Source: Liopterus haemorrhoidalis (lineage: Eukaryota > Arthropoda > Insecta > Coleoptera > Dytiscidae). From it: DNA of 64,000 nt. Positions 1-10,974 of this stretch are shown piece after piece (the first letter of the stretch is position 1; each line of letters begins with the position of its first letter). The notes beneath the pieces were generated by a model. That model was not told the origin of the DNA, did not search any database, and saw only the letters and a program-made list of their open reading frames with translations. Where the stretch lies: the NCBI GenBank assembly GCA_963971575.1, contig OZ020616.1:58014907-58078906 (forward strand), given 5' to 3'. The position numbers and the translations under genes were made by a program.

Positions 1-81
1 GGACTGGGTTTATATATTAATTTAATTTTGATGATAATTTAATTTTTAATAATAAAAAAGGTGATTCTTATTTGCAATCGC

Positions 82-327
82 TTAGTTTTTATTAAATAAG
101 ATTTTATCAGTAAATAATAGTAGATTAGAATCTACTGAGCGGTTTTTTCCGAAACCATGTTGTTGTGGTATAATGAATTGTTTGACTGTAGAATAAATGT
201 CGTCATATATAATGGTTTCGAAGACTTTAGGGATTGCTGAAAGTATACTTATGGGTCTGTAATTGTTAACTAATGATTTGTCACCAGCTTTATGAACGGG
301 AATAATGACTTTTGGGCACTTGCCCAA
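82..327 (-). pseudogene. Non-LTR retrotransposon reverse transcriptase fragment
   Basis: The 81-residue open frame carries the N-terminal reverse transcriptase blocks of jockey/CR1-type LINEs: VIIPVHKAGD, then NNYRPISILSAIPKVFE, then IPQQHGF. These belong to the fingers region upstream of the catalytic Asp motifs. The palm (Y-x-D-D box) and the endonuclease are absent, so it is a short dead fragment. The motif reading is direct; the clade is inferred from general similarity. Confidence 0.75.
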
Positions 328-359
328 GGGCCTAGATCGAAGGGGGCCTAGAAAGGCCT

Positions 360-363
<4 letters not shown>

Positions 364-429
<66 letters not shown>
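364..429. repeat. (AT)n microsatellite
   Basis: An uninterrupted alternating AT tract of about 66 bp, with a short TATATA echo at 455-466. Confidence 0.95.
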
Positions 430-432
<3 letters not shown>

Positions 433-879
433 TTATTTTCTTTGCTTATTTTGATATATATATATAAAGACCACAAAAATTGTATCCACATTTCCAAATA
501 TAGAAATCTTATTGCGCATGTATTTAACTTTGCCTGGCTTGATACCGCTCGCAAGTCTTGGAATCCACTATGTGGAGGGCCTTTCAAAGTAAGTACCATG
601 AAGTACAATGAAATTATTTAAATTCATTTAGCCAACCTTGAGGTTTCGACCGATCCTAGAAATGCCCCCACAGATTCACAAAAATAAAACACAAACAAGA
701 AAAAAACACGTATTTCTCCAATGAACAAAACAAAACAACGTCACTTTCGTATCTTCCGCAAATTGTCACCAGATGTCAGAGCGCATAGGAAGTTTCCCCT
801 ATGGTGAAATAACAAACCAAACTGAGCACAAGTTAGTTGTCAGCTATCAAAATGGCCGTCGCTGGAAACAGTCTTGCCA
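430..879. other. Intergenic stretch, no gene seen
   Basis: AT-rich sequence between the (AT)n tract and the first unit of the terminal-exon array. No coding motif or clear repeat end was recognised. Confidence 0.5.
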
Positions 880-1081
880 ATTCGAAAAACACACATATAT
901 AGATGAACAGATTAACATTAAAGGGTAATGGTAAATAATATATCATAACATAAGTATTTTTATTAAATGATCAAAAATATATTTCTTAATTTATAGAATT
1001 TTGGGTGTATTGCTTCTGCTGACAAAATTAAAAGAAAGAAAGCTATTAGAAGTATGTGAACCAATATCCATTAGTTGTAAA

Positions 1082-1203
1082 TTAACCCCTAGAGCTGCTG
1101 GTAATGCTAAATATACTCGATATCAGTGAGATGATAAGACTGAGGAATCGGGGAGCTATCTCTACATCTTTATCTTCTAAGTCCCTGTCTGCAGTTGGAT
1201 TAC
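1082..1203 (-). CDS. Terminal exon 1 of the array (GN-x-TAD family)
   Basis: A phase-1 terminal exon: the acceptor TTTTTTAG is followed by GT AAT, so the first Gly codon is completed by a G from an upstream exon. It encodes 40 residues starting GNPTADRDLE, then a charged linker, then a hydrophobic run (FLSLIISLISSIF) and a Ser-rich end SSSRG before the stop. An AATAAA lies 118 nt after the stop (minus strand, 959-964), in a 3' UTR shared with the other units. No signal-peptide exon is visible inside the unit. Function unknown; the hydrophobic tail and C-terminal Gly suggest a processed secreted peptide (inference). It could be an alternative last exon of the 17936-29981 gene or belong to a separate gene. 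Confidence 0.6.
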
Positions 1204-1401
1204 CTAAAAAATATATATTTTTAGTTTGATGACCATACAATGACGGCAAGACATCTTGATACAAACAACTACTACTCTGTAGTTTTACGGTCTTACATAA
1301 CTAATTACCAACAAAGTTTTTAATGAAATTCCACAAGGTGCATAACAAACAATTTTCAAAATGAGAATTTGTGATAGATGTAGTAAATAAGGCTTGTTGC
1401 A

Positions 1402-2747
1402 GAGTTGGGCAAATTGCAACCAGACTAATGATTGAGGATTGAGATTAAAAAATTAATTTCAAGACTTGATTAATGAGTAAGGTACATCACTCATAATCAG
1501 ACACAGGCAAATACAAGGTGTCTCAAAAGAAATTTTATATTTATTTAGCTTACTGCGTGAACGCAACGTATCCGAGGGGCGCGGGGGTTATGTCAATCGG
1601 TAGCCTGGCTCTTGGGAATCCAGTCGCTATGGACTGTTTCTCGGGAGCAGACCGCGCGTTATGCGTGCGAGAGTTTTACAAAAACGGTGATTCGGCGACT
1701 GTAGCGCGTAGAAAATTCTGCAGTATTCGAGGTTTTCGCCACTTAAATGATGCGCCAAGCATTCATCTCATTCGACATTGGGTTAAAAAGTTTGAAGAGA
1801 CTGGTACAACGCTGGATAAATCAAAATCCGGGCGACTTACGTCATCAAGAACGGTAGAAAACGTGGAGAATGTTAATCAGTCTGTTCGTGACGACCCGAA
1901 CCTTTCAATTCGGAAGCGCGCAAGTGCTTTAAATGTGCATAGATCATCATTACATCGCATTATGCACAAAGACCTAAAGCTGCACCCCTACAAAATTCAA
2001 TTGGTGCAAGAATTAAAGCCCCAAGATGCCAGTCAGAGGCTTAATTTCGTAAATCAGGTGATTGAGCGATTTTCAACGTTTACCAACATTTTGTTTTCGG
2101 ATGAAGCTCATTTTCATCTTAATGGCCACGTAAATAAGCAGAACTGCCGCTACTGTAGTGCAACGAATCCGAAACGCAAACATCAGAAACCCCTATATTC
2201 GCCTAAAGTGACCGTATGGGCTGCGATGTCGGCGCGAGGAATTATCGGTCCTTACTTTTTTGAAGACGAAAGGGGGCGTTAAATCTAAAGTTTACGCCAA
2301 TAAACCGACTTCACTGGCGCATTTGAAAGAAAATATCCGTCACGAAATGGCAGCCATCCCTGAGTCCACCTGCCGAGACGTCATAAGTAATTTTACTGTT
2401 CGATTAAATGAGTGCCGAGAACGCGAGGGTCTACATTTAGACGATATTATTTTGAAGAAATAAATCCCCAAAAAGTGTATTTTAATAATTAATAAACATT
2501 TTTTCTATATACGGCTTACTTTTTTTTTAATCGATCCACTAAATATAAAATTTCTTTTGAGACACTTGTATATGCAACAAATATTGTTAACTATCTGTTA
2601 AAAATAAAACCGACGAGTGTTGAGTCGGAAAGAGTTTTCTCTTCAGCTGGAGTTATATGTACCAAAATAAGAACAAGTCTTAGTGATAAAACTATAGCTA
2701 CAATTTGTTTATTGCGGGCATATTTCAATACACAAAAAGAATTGTAA
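1402..2747 (+). pseudogene. hAT transposase remnant, C-terminal dimerisation region
   Basis: After the DD41D insertion, the frame 2571-2747 reads into PTSVESERVFSSAGVICTK and ends NTQKEL-stop. This is the typical hAT C-terminal dimerisation motif (x-S-x-x-x-E-R-x-F-S-x-A-G). The sequence near 1396-1410 (CAGAGTTGGGCAA) resembles a hAT 5' end. The DD41D element at 1514-2568 interrupts it with a TA duplication. The catalytic domain is not recognisable, so it is a decayed copy. Confidence 0.7.
1514..2568 (+). mobile_element. DD41D Tc1/mariner-superfamily element, copy A (internally deleted)
   Basis: Terminal inverted repeats begin CAAGGTGTCTCAAAAG and end in the inverse (here GAGACACTTG), flanked by TA at 1512-1513 and 2569-2570. 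The transposase frame 1518-2282 has an HTH region and the first catalytic block (FSDEAHFHLNGH). It then jumps to the C-terminus: about 256 bp, including the second and third catalytic Asp, are missing compared with the copy at 16315-17625. It cannot encode an active enzyme. Confidence 0.9.
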
Positions 2748-2749
2748 AT

Positions 2750-3150
2750 TTAAAAGTTTTTATTTAGTTTTAATTTTGAAATTTTATTAATGTTGTTTAG
2801 AGTATTTTTCAATAAAGTTTTATTATTATCTTATTATGTTATTGTTGATTATTTTTTTATAGATAGAAAAAAATAGTTTGTGGATTGAATTATCACAAGT
2901 TTATAATTATTTTCAATTAAGCAAAATTACCGGTAATTTACCGGTTTTTAGTTAAACAATTTACCGATTACCGGTAAAACCAAATCTCGGTAAATTTGCT
3001 AAATATTATGACGTTTATACCGATGTTTATCCGAGCATTGTAAAAGCGAATTTTTGACTTTATACCAAGAATAGCGATATCCGAGCTTTATCCAACGATT
3101 ATAAAATCGGCCCTAAAGGGTAATAGAAAACAATATATTGCAACATAAAT
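2750..3150. other. AT-rich stretch with ACCGGTAA repeats
   Basis: No gene. At about 2928-2992 the words TTACCGG and ACCGGTAA recur in both orientations, giving short foldback potential; they may be subterminal repeats of the hAT remnant. Confidence 0.4.
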
Positions 3151-3276
3151 ATTTTTATTAAATAATCAAAAATATATTTCTTAATTTATGGAATTTTGGG
3201 TGTATTGCTTCTACTGACAAAATTAAAAGAAAGAAAGCTATTAGAAGTATGTGAACCAATATCTATTAATTGTAAA

Positions 3277-3404
3277 TTAACCAGCAGCTACACGGGAAAT
3301 GGTTAAGTTCGTTATACTTGTTAACACTGAGATGACAAACGGAAGGAGGGCTGGATCAAGTTTTATGTTTTCATCTTTTAAAGCCGTGTCGGCAGTTGAA
3401 TTAC
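3277..3404 (-). CDS. Terminal exon 2 of the array (GN-x-TAD family)
   Basis: A phase-1 terminal exon opened by AG|GT AAT. It encodes 42 residues: GNSTADTALK, an acidic linker, the hydrophobic segment LLPFVISVLTSI, and the end ISRVAAG-stop. An AATAAA (minus, 3154-3159) lies 118 nt downstream, as in units 1 and 5. It has no Met. It keeps an intact frame, acceptor and poly(A) signal despite marked divergence from the other copies, which hints at selection. Function unknown. Confidence 0.6.
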
Positions 3405-3549
3405 CTAAAAAAAAATATATATATATATATATTTTTAGTTAAATAACCATATAATGACGGCAAGACATTTTTATTTGAATAAAAATTTTGGAAAATATAA
3501 GGCTAAATCGTAAATGTTATGTTTAAAAAAAAAAAAAACGGGCGACGTT

Positions 3550-4110
3550 TCGCCAAGGCCAAATCTCTTTCTAAATGGTTTGTGCTTTTTCTCTAACCCG
3601 GTTTTTTTCGTGGAAACATACGGAACTTTAACGATATTGTCTTAAAATTTATAATTATCCATGCAGCATCATAATCAATCTGGCAGAATAAATTTATAAC
3701 TAAACTAGCTGACTACCCGTACTTCGCTACGGTATTTTGACGGTCTCATTAGTGTAAAATCCTCAGTTTGTTTTTAAACATGTGTATGGGTAACCCTTGC
3801 AATCATCTGTTCTAAGAGATATTGAGGAATCCGTGAAAAAACATTTTACTCCTTTTCACTATATAGGGATCGAATTTGAAAAAATCCTTTCTCTGTGGGT
3901 TCTTACGTCATAGGAATGTAGTGTCCGAATTTCTTATTTCAAACAAAAAATACTAATTTACCCTTTAGGAGTGAAATTAAAAAAAAAAAAAAAAAAACAC
4001 CGCAAGATTTTAAAGTCACCTATATGCCAGAAAGGAATATTAAATAATAATAAACCTAGATTTGCCCCTTTACTGGTTGAGTAGGGCAATATCTTGAATT
4101 ATATTCATAT
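3550..4110. other. Unit spacer, no gene seen
   Basis: Diverged spacer of the 2-kb unit; several stretches match the spacers near 6.7-7.1 and 8.7-9.1 kb, and poly-A tracts occur. No coding signal. Confidence 0.5.
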
Positions 4111-4951
4111 TAGAGATGTGTCGTTCACGAACGATTCCTTCCAAAAGAACGAATCGTTGCAGTGAATTGATACGATCGAATCTTTTAACAAGCTACGAAC
4201 GAATCTTCAGTACGCGAACTCACGAACCAATGCTAGCGAGTGACAAGTGTGACTCGACAGGAACGGAACGGAACGAGGATCGAGAACAGAGCTCATGCTG
4301 ATGGCTGTGTAGTGTGTAGTGTGGAACACACGTACATCTATGTGTGTAGTCTGGTATGTAGGCTGAGTCTGGATGAGCGAACTTAGAACATGGCACGAAC
4401 GAAAGCTGAACGGCAGACTCGAGACACTGCGCAGTACAATATGTGTACGTGATACGTACTACGTGTACTAACACGTTCGCCTTTCGCGAACTACTAGCGA
4501 CTGTCTAACGTTCACGGATCACGGACGATGCATCTCTACTGTTCTCAGCGCAAAGTACACAAATTTCCAATAACAAAGCAAAGTGCGTTGACTTTGACAG
4601 TAAACACTAGATTGTACGCCAACGATTCGTTACAAAAGAACGAATCTTTTTAGAGAGAACTGAATACTGAACGAACCTTTAACCCTTTGGGTACATTTGA
4701 CGACTGAGACTCGTCATCCATATGTATAGCCAAAGTTACAGTTGACGAGTCTGACTCGTCATTCGAACTTAACAAGTTATACGAGGATATTATCATGTAC
4801 AGTAGTCGCTCGCACTGTGTCGCTTGAAACTGCTCGCATAGTGTCGCTCCTCACGACTCCCCTCCACTCCCCTCCTTACATTTCTTATTGTTGTGTTAGC
4901 TCAAATAAATCAGTACTCAAAGGGTTAAATTATTCGCATTTCTCACCTCTA
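4111..4951. mobile_element. Non-autonomous hAT element with 8-bp target duplication
   Basis: The ends are TAGAGATGTG and the inverse of TAGAGGTGAG, flanked on both sides by the 8-bp direct repeat ATTCATAT (4103-4110 and 4952-4959), the hallmark of hAT insertion. The interior is rich in the repeated word ACGAATC / GAACGATTC and has no transposase. The paralogous spacers near 6.7 and 8.67 kb show the uninterrupted site, confirming insertion after unit duplication. Confidence 0.88.
4683..4924. mobile_element. piggyBac-type MITE nested in the hAT element
   Basis: A 242-bp element with ends CCCTTTGGGTAC and the inverse of CCCTTTGAGTAC, flanked by TTAA on both sides (4679-4682, 4925-4928). It contains two short GACGA/GACTCGTCA palindromic motifs. 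TTAA duplication with CCC termini is diagnostic of piggyBac-like elements. Confidence 0.85.
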
Positions 4952-5341
4952 ATTCATATATTTTTGTACAGGTAAAATTTGCAAGCAAAAACCAAATGGA
5001 TATTTCACCAGACCTAAGAGTTATAGAAGAGTCCGTGAAGAAACATTTTACCACTTTTCAAACGCTTAGCGGTCGAAATTCTAAAAAAATTCTTCTTAAG
5101 TGGTTGCTTACGTTATGGAAGGAGTATACTCCCGGATTCTGATAGAATAAATTTATAACTAAATGAACAGATTAACATAAAGGGAAATAGTAAATAATAT
5201 ATTATAACATAAATATTTTTATTAAATAATCAAAAATATATTTCTTAATTTATAGAATTTTGGGTGTATTGCTTATGCTGACAAAATTAAAAGAAATAAA
5301 TCTATAAAGAAGTGTGTGAACCAATATCCATTAGTTGTAAA

Positions 5342-5469
5342 TTAACCACGAGCTACACTGGCACCGATAATGCTACCGACAGCCGTTATCATTGCGATGA
5401 TAAGAGAAATAAATGGTTTCGGTCCAATACTTATCGGTCTCTGCAAGTCCGTGTCTGCAGTTGAATTAC
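5342..5469 (-). CDS. Terminal exon 3 of the array (GN-x-TAD family)
   Basis: A phase-1 terminal exon encoding 42 residues: GNSTADTDLQ, a Pro/Lys linker, a hydrophobic stretch (FISLIIAMITAVGSIIG), and the end SVARG-stop. It differs from the 7303-7430 exon at only a few residues (for example Arg-Pro for Arg-Leu after DLQ). An AATAAA lies 119 nt after the stop (5218-5223). The acceptor has a short T-run (ATATTTTTTAG). No signal exon lies in its unit. Function unknown. Confidence 0.62.
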
Positions 5470-5730
5470 CTAAAAAATATATATTTTTTAGTTTAATGAC
5501 CATACAATGACGGCAAGACATTTTGATAAAAACACTACTGCTCTGTAGTTAGTCTTACCAAACATAGTTGATAAATCTAGAAATACACATAAATATATGC
5601 TCAGATCTGTTATGTTTTGTTGACATAAAAATAAACAACTAGGGCTTGGATCATTATTACACATGCGTTTGAATTGAACATTGTCTTTTTCATGTTTTAT
5701 TGAGTTCAAGTAAATAATTTTAACTATATT

Positions 5731-6627
5731 ATGGCTAAAAAACGTGAACTCACTGTGGCAGAAAGGATTCAAATTGTATTGCTCCAAAAAAAATGGAGTG
5801 TTCAATAAAAGCCCTGCAAATTATCATCAAAAGGTTCCAAGAGACTGATATTTATGAGAAGAGACAAAAAAAAACGGAATTAAACATGCAACCACTTCCA
5901 AAGATGATGGTATAAAGGGAAGTGCTCTTCGTAAACGCTCAATATCGTCAAAGGAGGTTGACTGTGATCTGTGGGAGCATAGAGAAGTTAAAGTTTCTTC
6001 TAGAACAATTAGAAGACGTCCATTGGAATGTAATTTGCACAGATGAAGAGCTCACCGAAACCAATTGTTGACCGAGCGACACAAAAAACTTCACCTTGAA
6101 TGGGCCAAAAGACATTTAAATTGGACACCTGATGAATGAACGCAAATCATTTGATCTGATTAGTCCAATATAGAAGTAAGCTTTATAATCGTTTAATGTA
6201 CTAACGAATTTAACAAAAAATAAATTTCTAAGCAATTATTGCACTTACAATATAAAATTTAATTTACTATAAATTTACGAAATTATGGTTTGTTTTTTTC
6301 TTTTGTGGATCAGATTTTTGGACAACCTGGAGCCATCTTTGTAAAACGTAGGCCGGGTGAAGCTTTCGAGCCATCAATATTAAAATTATGTGATAATGAC
6401 AATCCAAAATATGTTTTTCAACAAAATAATTCCCCTTGTCACAAAGTCAAAGCTGATTCTGATAAACAAGGTGTATCTTTACAAATGCAAATCAAAAGAA
6501 GATACAGAAAATTGTTATGGACGAATGGTTCAATGTACAATCCGATGTACGTAAAAAACTTTTGGACAGTATGCCTAAAAGGATACGTCCGGTAATTAAA
6601 GTACGAGGAGGTACCACAAAATATTAA
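5731..6627 (+). pseudogene. Tc1-like transposase remnant (copy 1)
   Basis: It starts MAKKRELTVAER, a typical Tc1 N-terminal HTH opening, is broken by stops and frameshifts, and resumes at QIFGQPGAIFVKRRPG and YVFQQNNSPCHK (the QQD Asp is now Asn). The classic Tc1 end, SMPKRIRPVI...GG-TTKY, lies in a shifted frame. It sits antisense to the terminal exons and was duplicated with them; the 7693-8599 copy is almost identical. Catalytically dead. Confidence 0.8.
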
Positions 6628-6639
6628 TAATTTTGATTA

Positions 6640-7140
6640 CATTTGTCATTAAAAGCTGTATGTATTATTTTCTTTACTGGTTGATTTTACTGGTCAAGGA
6701 CAATATCTTGAATAATATTCATGTACTTTTGTACAAGTAAAATTTGCAAGCAAAAACCAAGTGGATATTTCACCGAACCTAAGAGATAATAATACCAATT
6801 CTGTAACTCTGTTACTATGATAATAGTTACTAAATTCGACACTATGAACAAGGTCAGTTACTATCATGAATGAAAGTCATTGTATTTTTTATAATATTTT
6901 ATGTTGTAATAACGTTATTACACAGTAACTTTTTACAGAATTGATCTGATTGAATACTCTGTGAAGTAACATTTTACCACTTTTCATCCGCTTTGCGGTC
7001 GAAATTCGAAAAAATTCCTTCTTAAGTAGTTGCTTACGTTTTGGAAGAAATATTCTCCCGGAATCCATGTTTCTTATAAAAGCCAATTTAATAATCAATC
7101 TGGCAGAATACATTTATAACTAAATGAACAGATTAAAATT
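6640..7140. other. Unit spacer, no gene seen
   Basis: Spacer of the duplicated unit, nearly identical to 8610-9110. It includes the intact target site of the hAT insertion seen at 4111-4951. No coding signal. Confidence 0.5.
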
Positions 7141-7302
7141 AAGGGGTAATAGTAAATAATATAGTATAACATAAATATTTTTATTAAATAATCAAAAACA
7201 TATTTCTTAATTTATGGAATTTTGGGTGTATTGCTTCTGCTGACAAAATTAAAAGAAAGAATCCTATAAGAAGTGTGTGAACCAATATCCATTACTTGTA
7301 AA

Positions 7303-7430
7303 TTAACCACGAGCTACACTGGAACCGATAATGCTACCGACAGCCGTTATCATTGCGATGATAAGAGGAATAAATGGTTTCGGTCCAACACTTATCAGTC
7401 TCTGCAAGTCCGTGTCTGCAGTTGAATTGC
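7303..7430 (-). CDS. Terminal exon 4 of the array (GN-x-TAD family)
   Basis: A phase-1 terminal exon. The first split Gly codon is completed as GC instead of GT, still Gly. It encodes GNSTADTDLQ, then a linker, then the hydrophobic FIPLIIAMITAVGSIIG and the end SSVARG-stop. The AATAAA is at 7180-7185 (minus), 118 nt after the stop. An upstream open frame to about 7767 is antisense to the Tc1 remnant and is not thought to be coding. Function unknown; see the array and the gene at 17936-29981. Confidence 0.62.
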
Positions 7431-7692
7431 CTAAAAAATGTATATTTTTTAGTTTAATGACCATACAATGACGGCAAGACATTTTGATAAAAACAACTAC
7501 TGCTGTGTAGTTAGTCTTACCAAACATAGTTGATAAATCTAGAAATACACATAAATATAGGCTCAGATCTGTTATGTTTTGTTGACATAAAAACAAACAA
7601 CTAGGGCTTGGATCATTATTACACATGCGTTTGAAGTGAACATTGTCTTTTTCATGTTTTATTGAGTTCAAGTAAATAATTTTAACTATATT

Positions 7693-8599
7693 ATGGCTAA
7701 AAAACGTGAACTCACTGTGGCAGAAAGGAGTCAAATTGTATTGCTCCAAAAAAAATGGAGTGTTCAATAAAAGCCCTGCAAATTATCATCAAAAGGTTCC
7801 AAGAGACTGATACTTATGAGAAGAGACAAAAAAAAAAAAACGGAAGAAAACATGCAACCACTTCCAAAGATGATCGTTTTATAAAGGGAAGTGCTCTTCG
7901 TAAACGCTCAATATCGTCAAAAGAGGTTGACTGGTGATTTGTGGGAGCATAGAGAAGTTAAAGTTTCTTCTAGAACAATTAGAAGACGTCCAGTGGAATG
8001 TAATTTGCACAGATGAAGAACTCACCGAAACCAACTGTTGACCGAGCGACACAAAAAACTTCACCTTGAGTGGGCCAAAAGACATTTAAATTGGACACCT
8101 GATGAATGAACGAAAATCATTTGATCTGATTAGTCCAATATAGAAGTAAGCTTTATAATCGTTTAATGTACTAACGAATTTAACAAAAAATAAATTTCTA
8201 AGCAATTATTGCACTTACAATATAAAATTTAATTTACTATAAATTTACGAAATTATGGTTTGTTTTTTTCTTTTGTGGATCAGATTTTTGGACAACCTGG
8301 AGCCATCTTTGTAAAACGTAGGCCGGGTGAAGCTTTCGAGCCATCAATATTAAAATTATGTGATAATGACAATCCAAAATATGTTTTTCAACAAAATAAT
8401 TCCCCTTGTCACAAAGTCAAAGCTGATTCTGATAAACAAGGTGTATCTTTACAAATGCAAATCAAAAGAAGATTTACAGAAAATTGTTGTGGACGAATGG
8501 TTCAATGTACAATCCGATGTACGTAAAAAACTTTTGGACAGTATGCCTAAAAGGATACGTCCGGTAATTAAAGCACGAGGAGGTACCACAAAATATTAA
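7693..8599 (+). pseudogene. Tc1-like transposase remnant (copy 2)
   Basis: A near-identical duplicate of the 5731-6627 remnant: the same MAKKRELTVAER start and the same GQPGAIFVKRRPG and QQNNSPCHK blocks. The C-terminal block is better preserved here (IVVDEWFNVQSDVRKKLL, then SMPKRIRPVI and TTKY-stop in one frame from 8360). Stops and frameshifts upstream make it non-functional. It marks the recent 1.96-kb duplication. Confidence 0.82.
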
Positions 8600-9268
8600 T
8601 AATTTTAATTACATTTGTCATTAAAAGCTGTATGTATTATTACTGGTTGATTTTACTGGTCAAGGACAATATCTTGAATAATATTCATGTACTTTTGTAC
8701 AAGTAAAATTTGCAAGCAAAAACCAAGTGGATATTTCACCGAACCTAAGAGATAATCAGACCAATTCTGTAACTCTGTTACTATGATAATAGTTACTAAA
8801 TTCGACACTATGAACAAGGTCAGTTACTATCATGAATGAAAGTCATTGTATTTTTTATAATATTTTATGTTGTAATAACGTTATTACACAGTAACTTTTT
8901 ACAGAATTGATCTGATTGAATACTCTGTGAAGTAACATTTTACCACTTTTGATCCGCTTTGCGGTCGAAATTCGAAAAAATTCCTTCTTAAGTAGTTGCT
9001 TACGTTTTGGAAGAAATATTTTCCCGGATTCCATGTTTCTTATAAAAGCCAATTTAATAATCAATCTGGCAGAATACATTTATAACTAAATGAACAGATT
9101 AAAATTAAGGGGTTATAGTAAATAATATAGTATAACATAAATATTTTTATTAAATAATCAAAAACATATTTCTTAATTTATGGAATTTTGGGTGTATTGC
9201 TTCTGCTGACAAAATTAAAAGAAAGAAATCTATAAGAAGTATTTGAACCAATATCCATTAGTTGTAAA

Positions 9269-9396
9269 TTAACCAGCAGTTATAACACTGGAGGTAATGC
9301 CTATTACACCCGTTATCACTGCGATGATAATCCCAATAAATGGTATTGATCCTATTATGTTTCGTTTTTGCAAGTCCGTGTCTGCAGCTGAATTAC
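9269..9396 (-). CDS. Terminal exon 5 of the array (GN-x-TAD family)
   Basis: A phase-1 terminal exon nearest to the four-exon gene. It encodes GNSAADTDLQ, a KRN linker, the hydrophobic FIGIIIAVITGVIGI, and the end SSVITAG-stop. The AATAAA (minus, 9146-9151) is 118 nt beyond the stop. Its amino-acid sequence differs much more from copies 3 and 4 than the surrounding UTR does. Function unknown. Confidence 0.62.
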
Positions 9397-9499
9397 CTAA
9401 AAAATATATATTTTTAGTTTAATGGCCATACAATGACGGCAACCCATCTTGATAGAAACAGCTACTACTCTGTAGTTAAGTCTTACCATAAATAGTTAC

Positions 9500-10166
9500 A
9501 AAGTTTTTAATGAAATTCCACAAGATGCTTAGAGATATTTTAATTTCCTTTTAGTACATAATACAGACATATATTTTAAACAAGGTGCATAATCTGTCTC
9601 ATTTTGTAATACGAAACTAGATCTGGTTACTTTAGTGACTGTTGTGGTGTAAATAGACTTTTGTGTAATTGACAGAGGAGTGTATTCTCGGTGAAACATA
9701 TTTAATATAAGATTAATAAATAAATAAAGCACTCGGAAAGTTTCACAAATAAGTTTAATGTTACTCTATACGTATTTCGGCAGTGACGCCATTTACAAGA
9801 GTTCAAATTACAAACTAAACTTATTTTTTAACAGATACATTCAGTGGGAACAAATATTAATGGTAGGGAATACGAGTGTAGAGTCGATTCAAATAGAGTT
9901 GAGTACATCAATAAAAGTGTGCAGAAACCATTTTTCGTCTGGACGGGTCTAATTTACTTATAATAGGGGTGTTAGGTTTGTTACTCATAGCCGTAGAACT
10001 CTTATATGAGTTAGGAGCTTCTAACGTTTTTATTATTAGAATACATCTACAATCTAAAATCGTATTTTTTAATACTAATTATTTGTTAGTGAAAGACGAT
10101 GTAAGTAGAAAAATACATATTTGGAAATTAATTTATGTTTTAATTTTAAAAACAGTGTTTTACAAA
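9500..10166. other. No gene recognised
   Basis: AT-rich sequence with short open frames lacking recognisable motifs, lying between the array and a transposase fragment. Confidence 0.4.
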
Positions 10167-10360
10167 ATGCAGAAGCAATTAGTTGGACGTAAAGGACAAG
10201 TGCTTCATAGCCAGAGCCGCGAAATTATTAATAATGTTATGCAGTTCATGAAGAAGGAAGCTAATTTGAAAAACTTCAAAATTCCTGTAACAAATTTCCG
10301 GGAACAAGTGATTGCTGCAACTGGCATATCTAAGAGTACATATGACCGATATAAATTTAA
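10167..10360 (+). pseudogene. Transposase N-terminal helix-turn-helix fragment
   Basis: The frame from Met 10167 reads LHSQSREIINNVMQFMKKEA and then VIAATGISKSTYDR. This is the N-terminal HTH of IS630/Tc1-type DDE transposases found in many insect genomes. The frame then runs into low-complexity sequence and no catalytic domain follows. Confidence 0.55.
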
Positions 10361-10689
10361 TAATAAAATTAATTTTACTGCAATATATATTTTTTCCCCG
10401 TCTGGTCGGCATATTTTTTTTTTTATTCATAATTAATTTGCCTTCTGTAATTTCTGACATATTTATATTAAACATCATTTTATTTATATTTTTTTCATTT
10501 ATATTTTAATATATAGCTTTTAAATCGTTCCTTAACTAATTCAATAAAAAATATTATTTAATTGTCCCATTTGGTTTGAAAATATTTTATTTGTCTCCGC
10601 CACTAGCGTTATCTTGTTTATGCAAGTTTGTAACGGTCGTGTATCCTTCTCTATTTGAATCTACTCTAAACTATATTAGCAGATAAGAG
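10361..10689. other. AT-rich stretch, no gene seen
   Basis: T-rich and A-rich blocks between the HTH fragment and the end of the Penelope-like element. Confidence 0.4.
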
Positions 10690-10974
10690 AATTTTTTTTT
10701 AAATGATTTATTAGGGGTGAGTTGTAAACGTCAGTCTGGTCATCCATTAAAGGAATTCTAGAGTTAATATTTTTGTGAATTTCTCGGTATTCTAGAAGGT
10801 TCAGTTTAAGACTTTTATTGTGAATGTGTAAGATTTTAAAGTCATTAACGGAAAGGTTATGATTATTGGTGATCATATGCTCTGCTATGTTGGACTGTTC
10901 TACTTTTTTATTTTGGATGGCTTTCAAATGTTCACCAAATCTTGTAGCAAATTTTCGACCAATTTGGCCTATAT

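Larger units (their letters stand above)
880..9500 (-). repeat. Tandem array of five ~2-kb units each with a terminal exon
   Basis: Five direct units can be aligned by eye. Each has, read on the minus strand, an acceptor, a 122-128 nt terminal exon, and a conserved 3' UTR with an AATAAA. The exons start at 9396, 7430, 5469, 3404 and 1203, so spacing is about 1.96-2.2 kb. Units 3 and 4 (about 5.2-7.1 and 7.1-9.1 kb) are nearly identical and also share a Tc1 remnant, so they duplicated after that insertion. Units 1 and 2 are older and hold unit-specific hAT, DD41D and piggyBac-like insertions. A fragment of the unit edge also occurs near 14508-14600. Confidence 0.85.

Noticed and set aside
4116..4474. 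Overlapping small frames on both strands
   Set aside because: They lie inside the non-autonomous hAT element built of GAACGA repeats.
7303..7767. 154-residue minus-strand frame upstream of terminal exon 4 (and 5488-5805 likewise)
   Set aside because: Its N-terminal part is antisense to the Tc1 transposase remnant and crosses the acceptor; only the terminal exon part is conserved among units.
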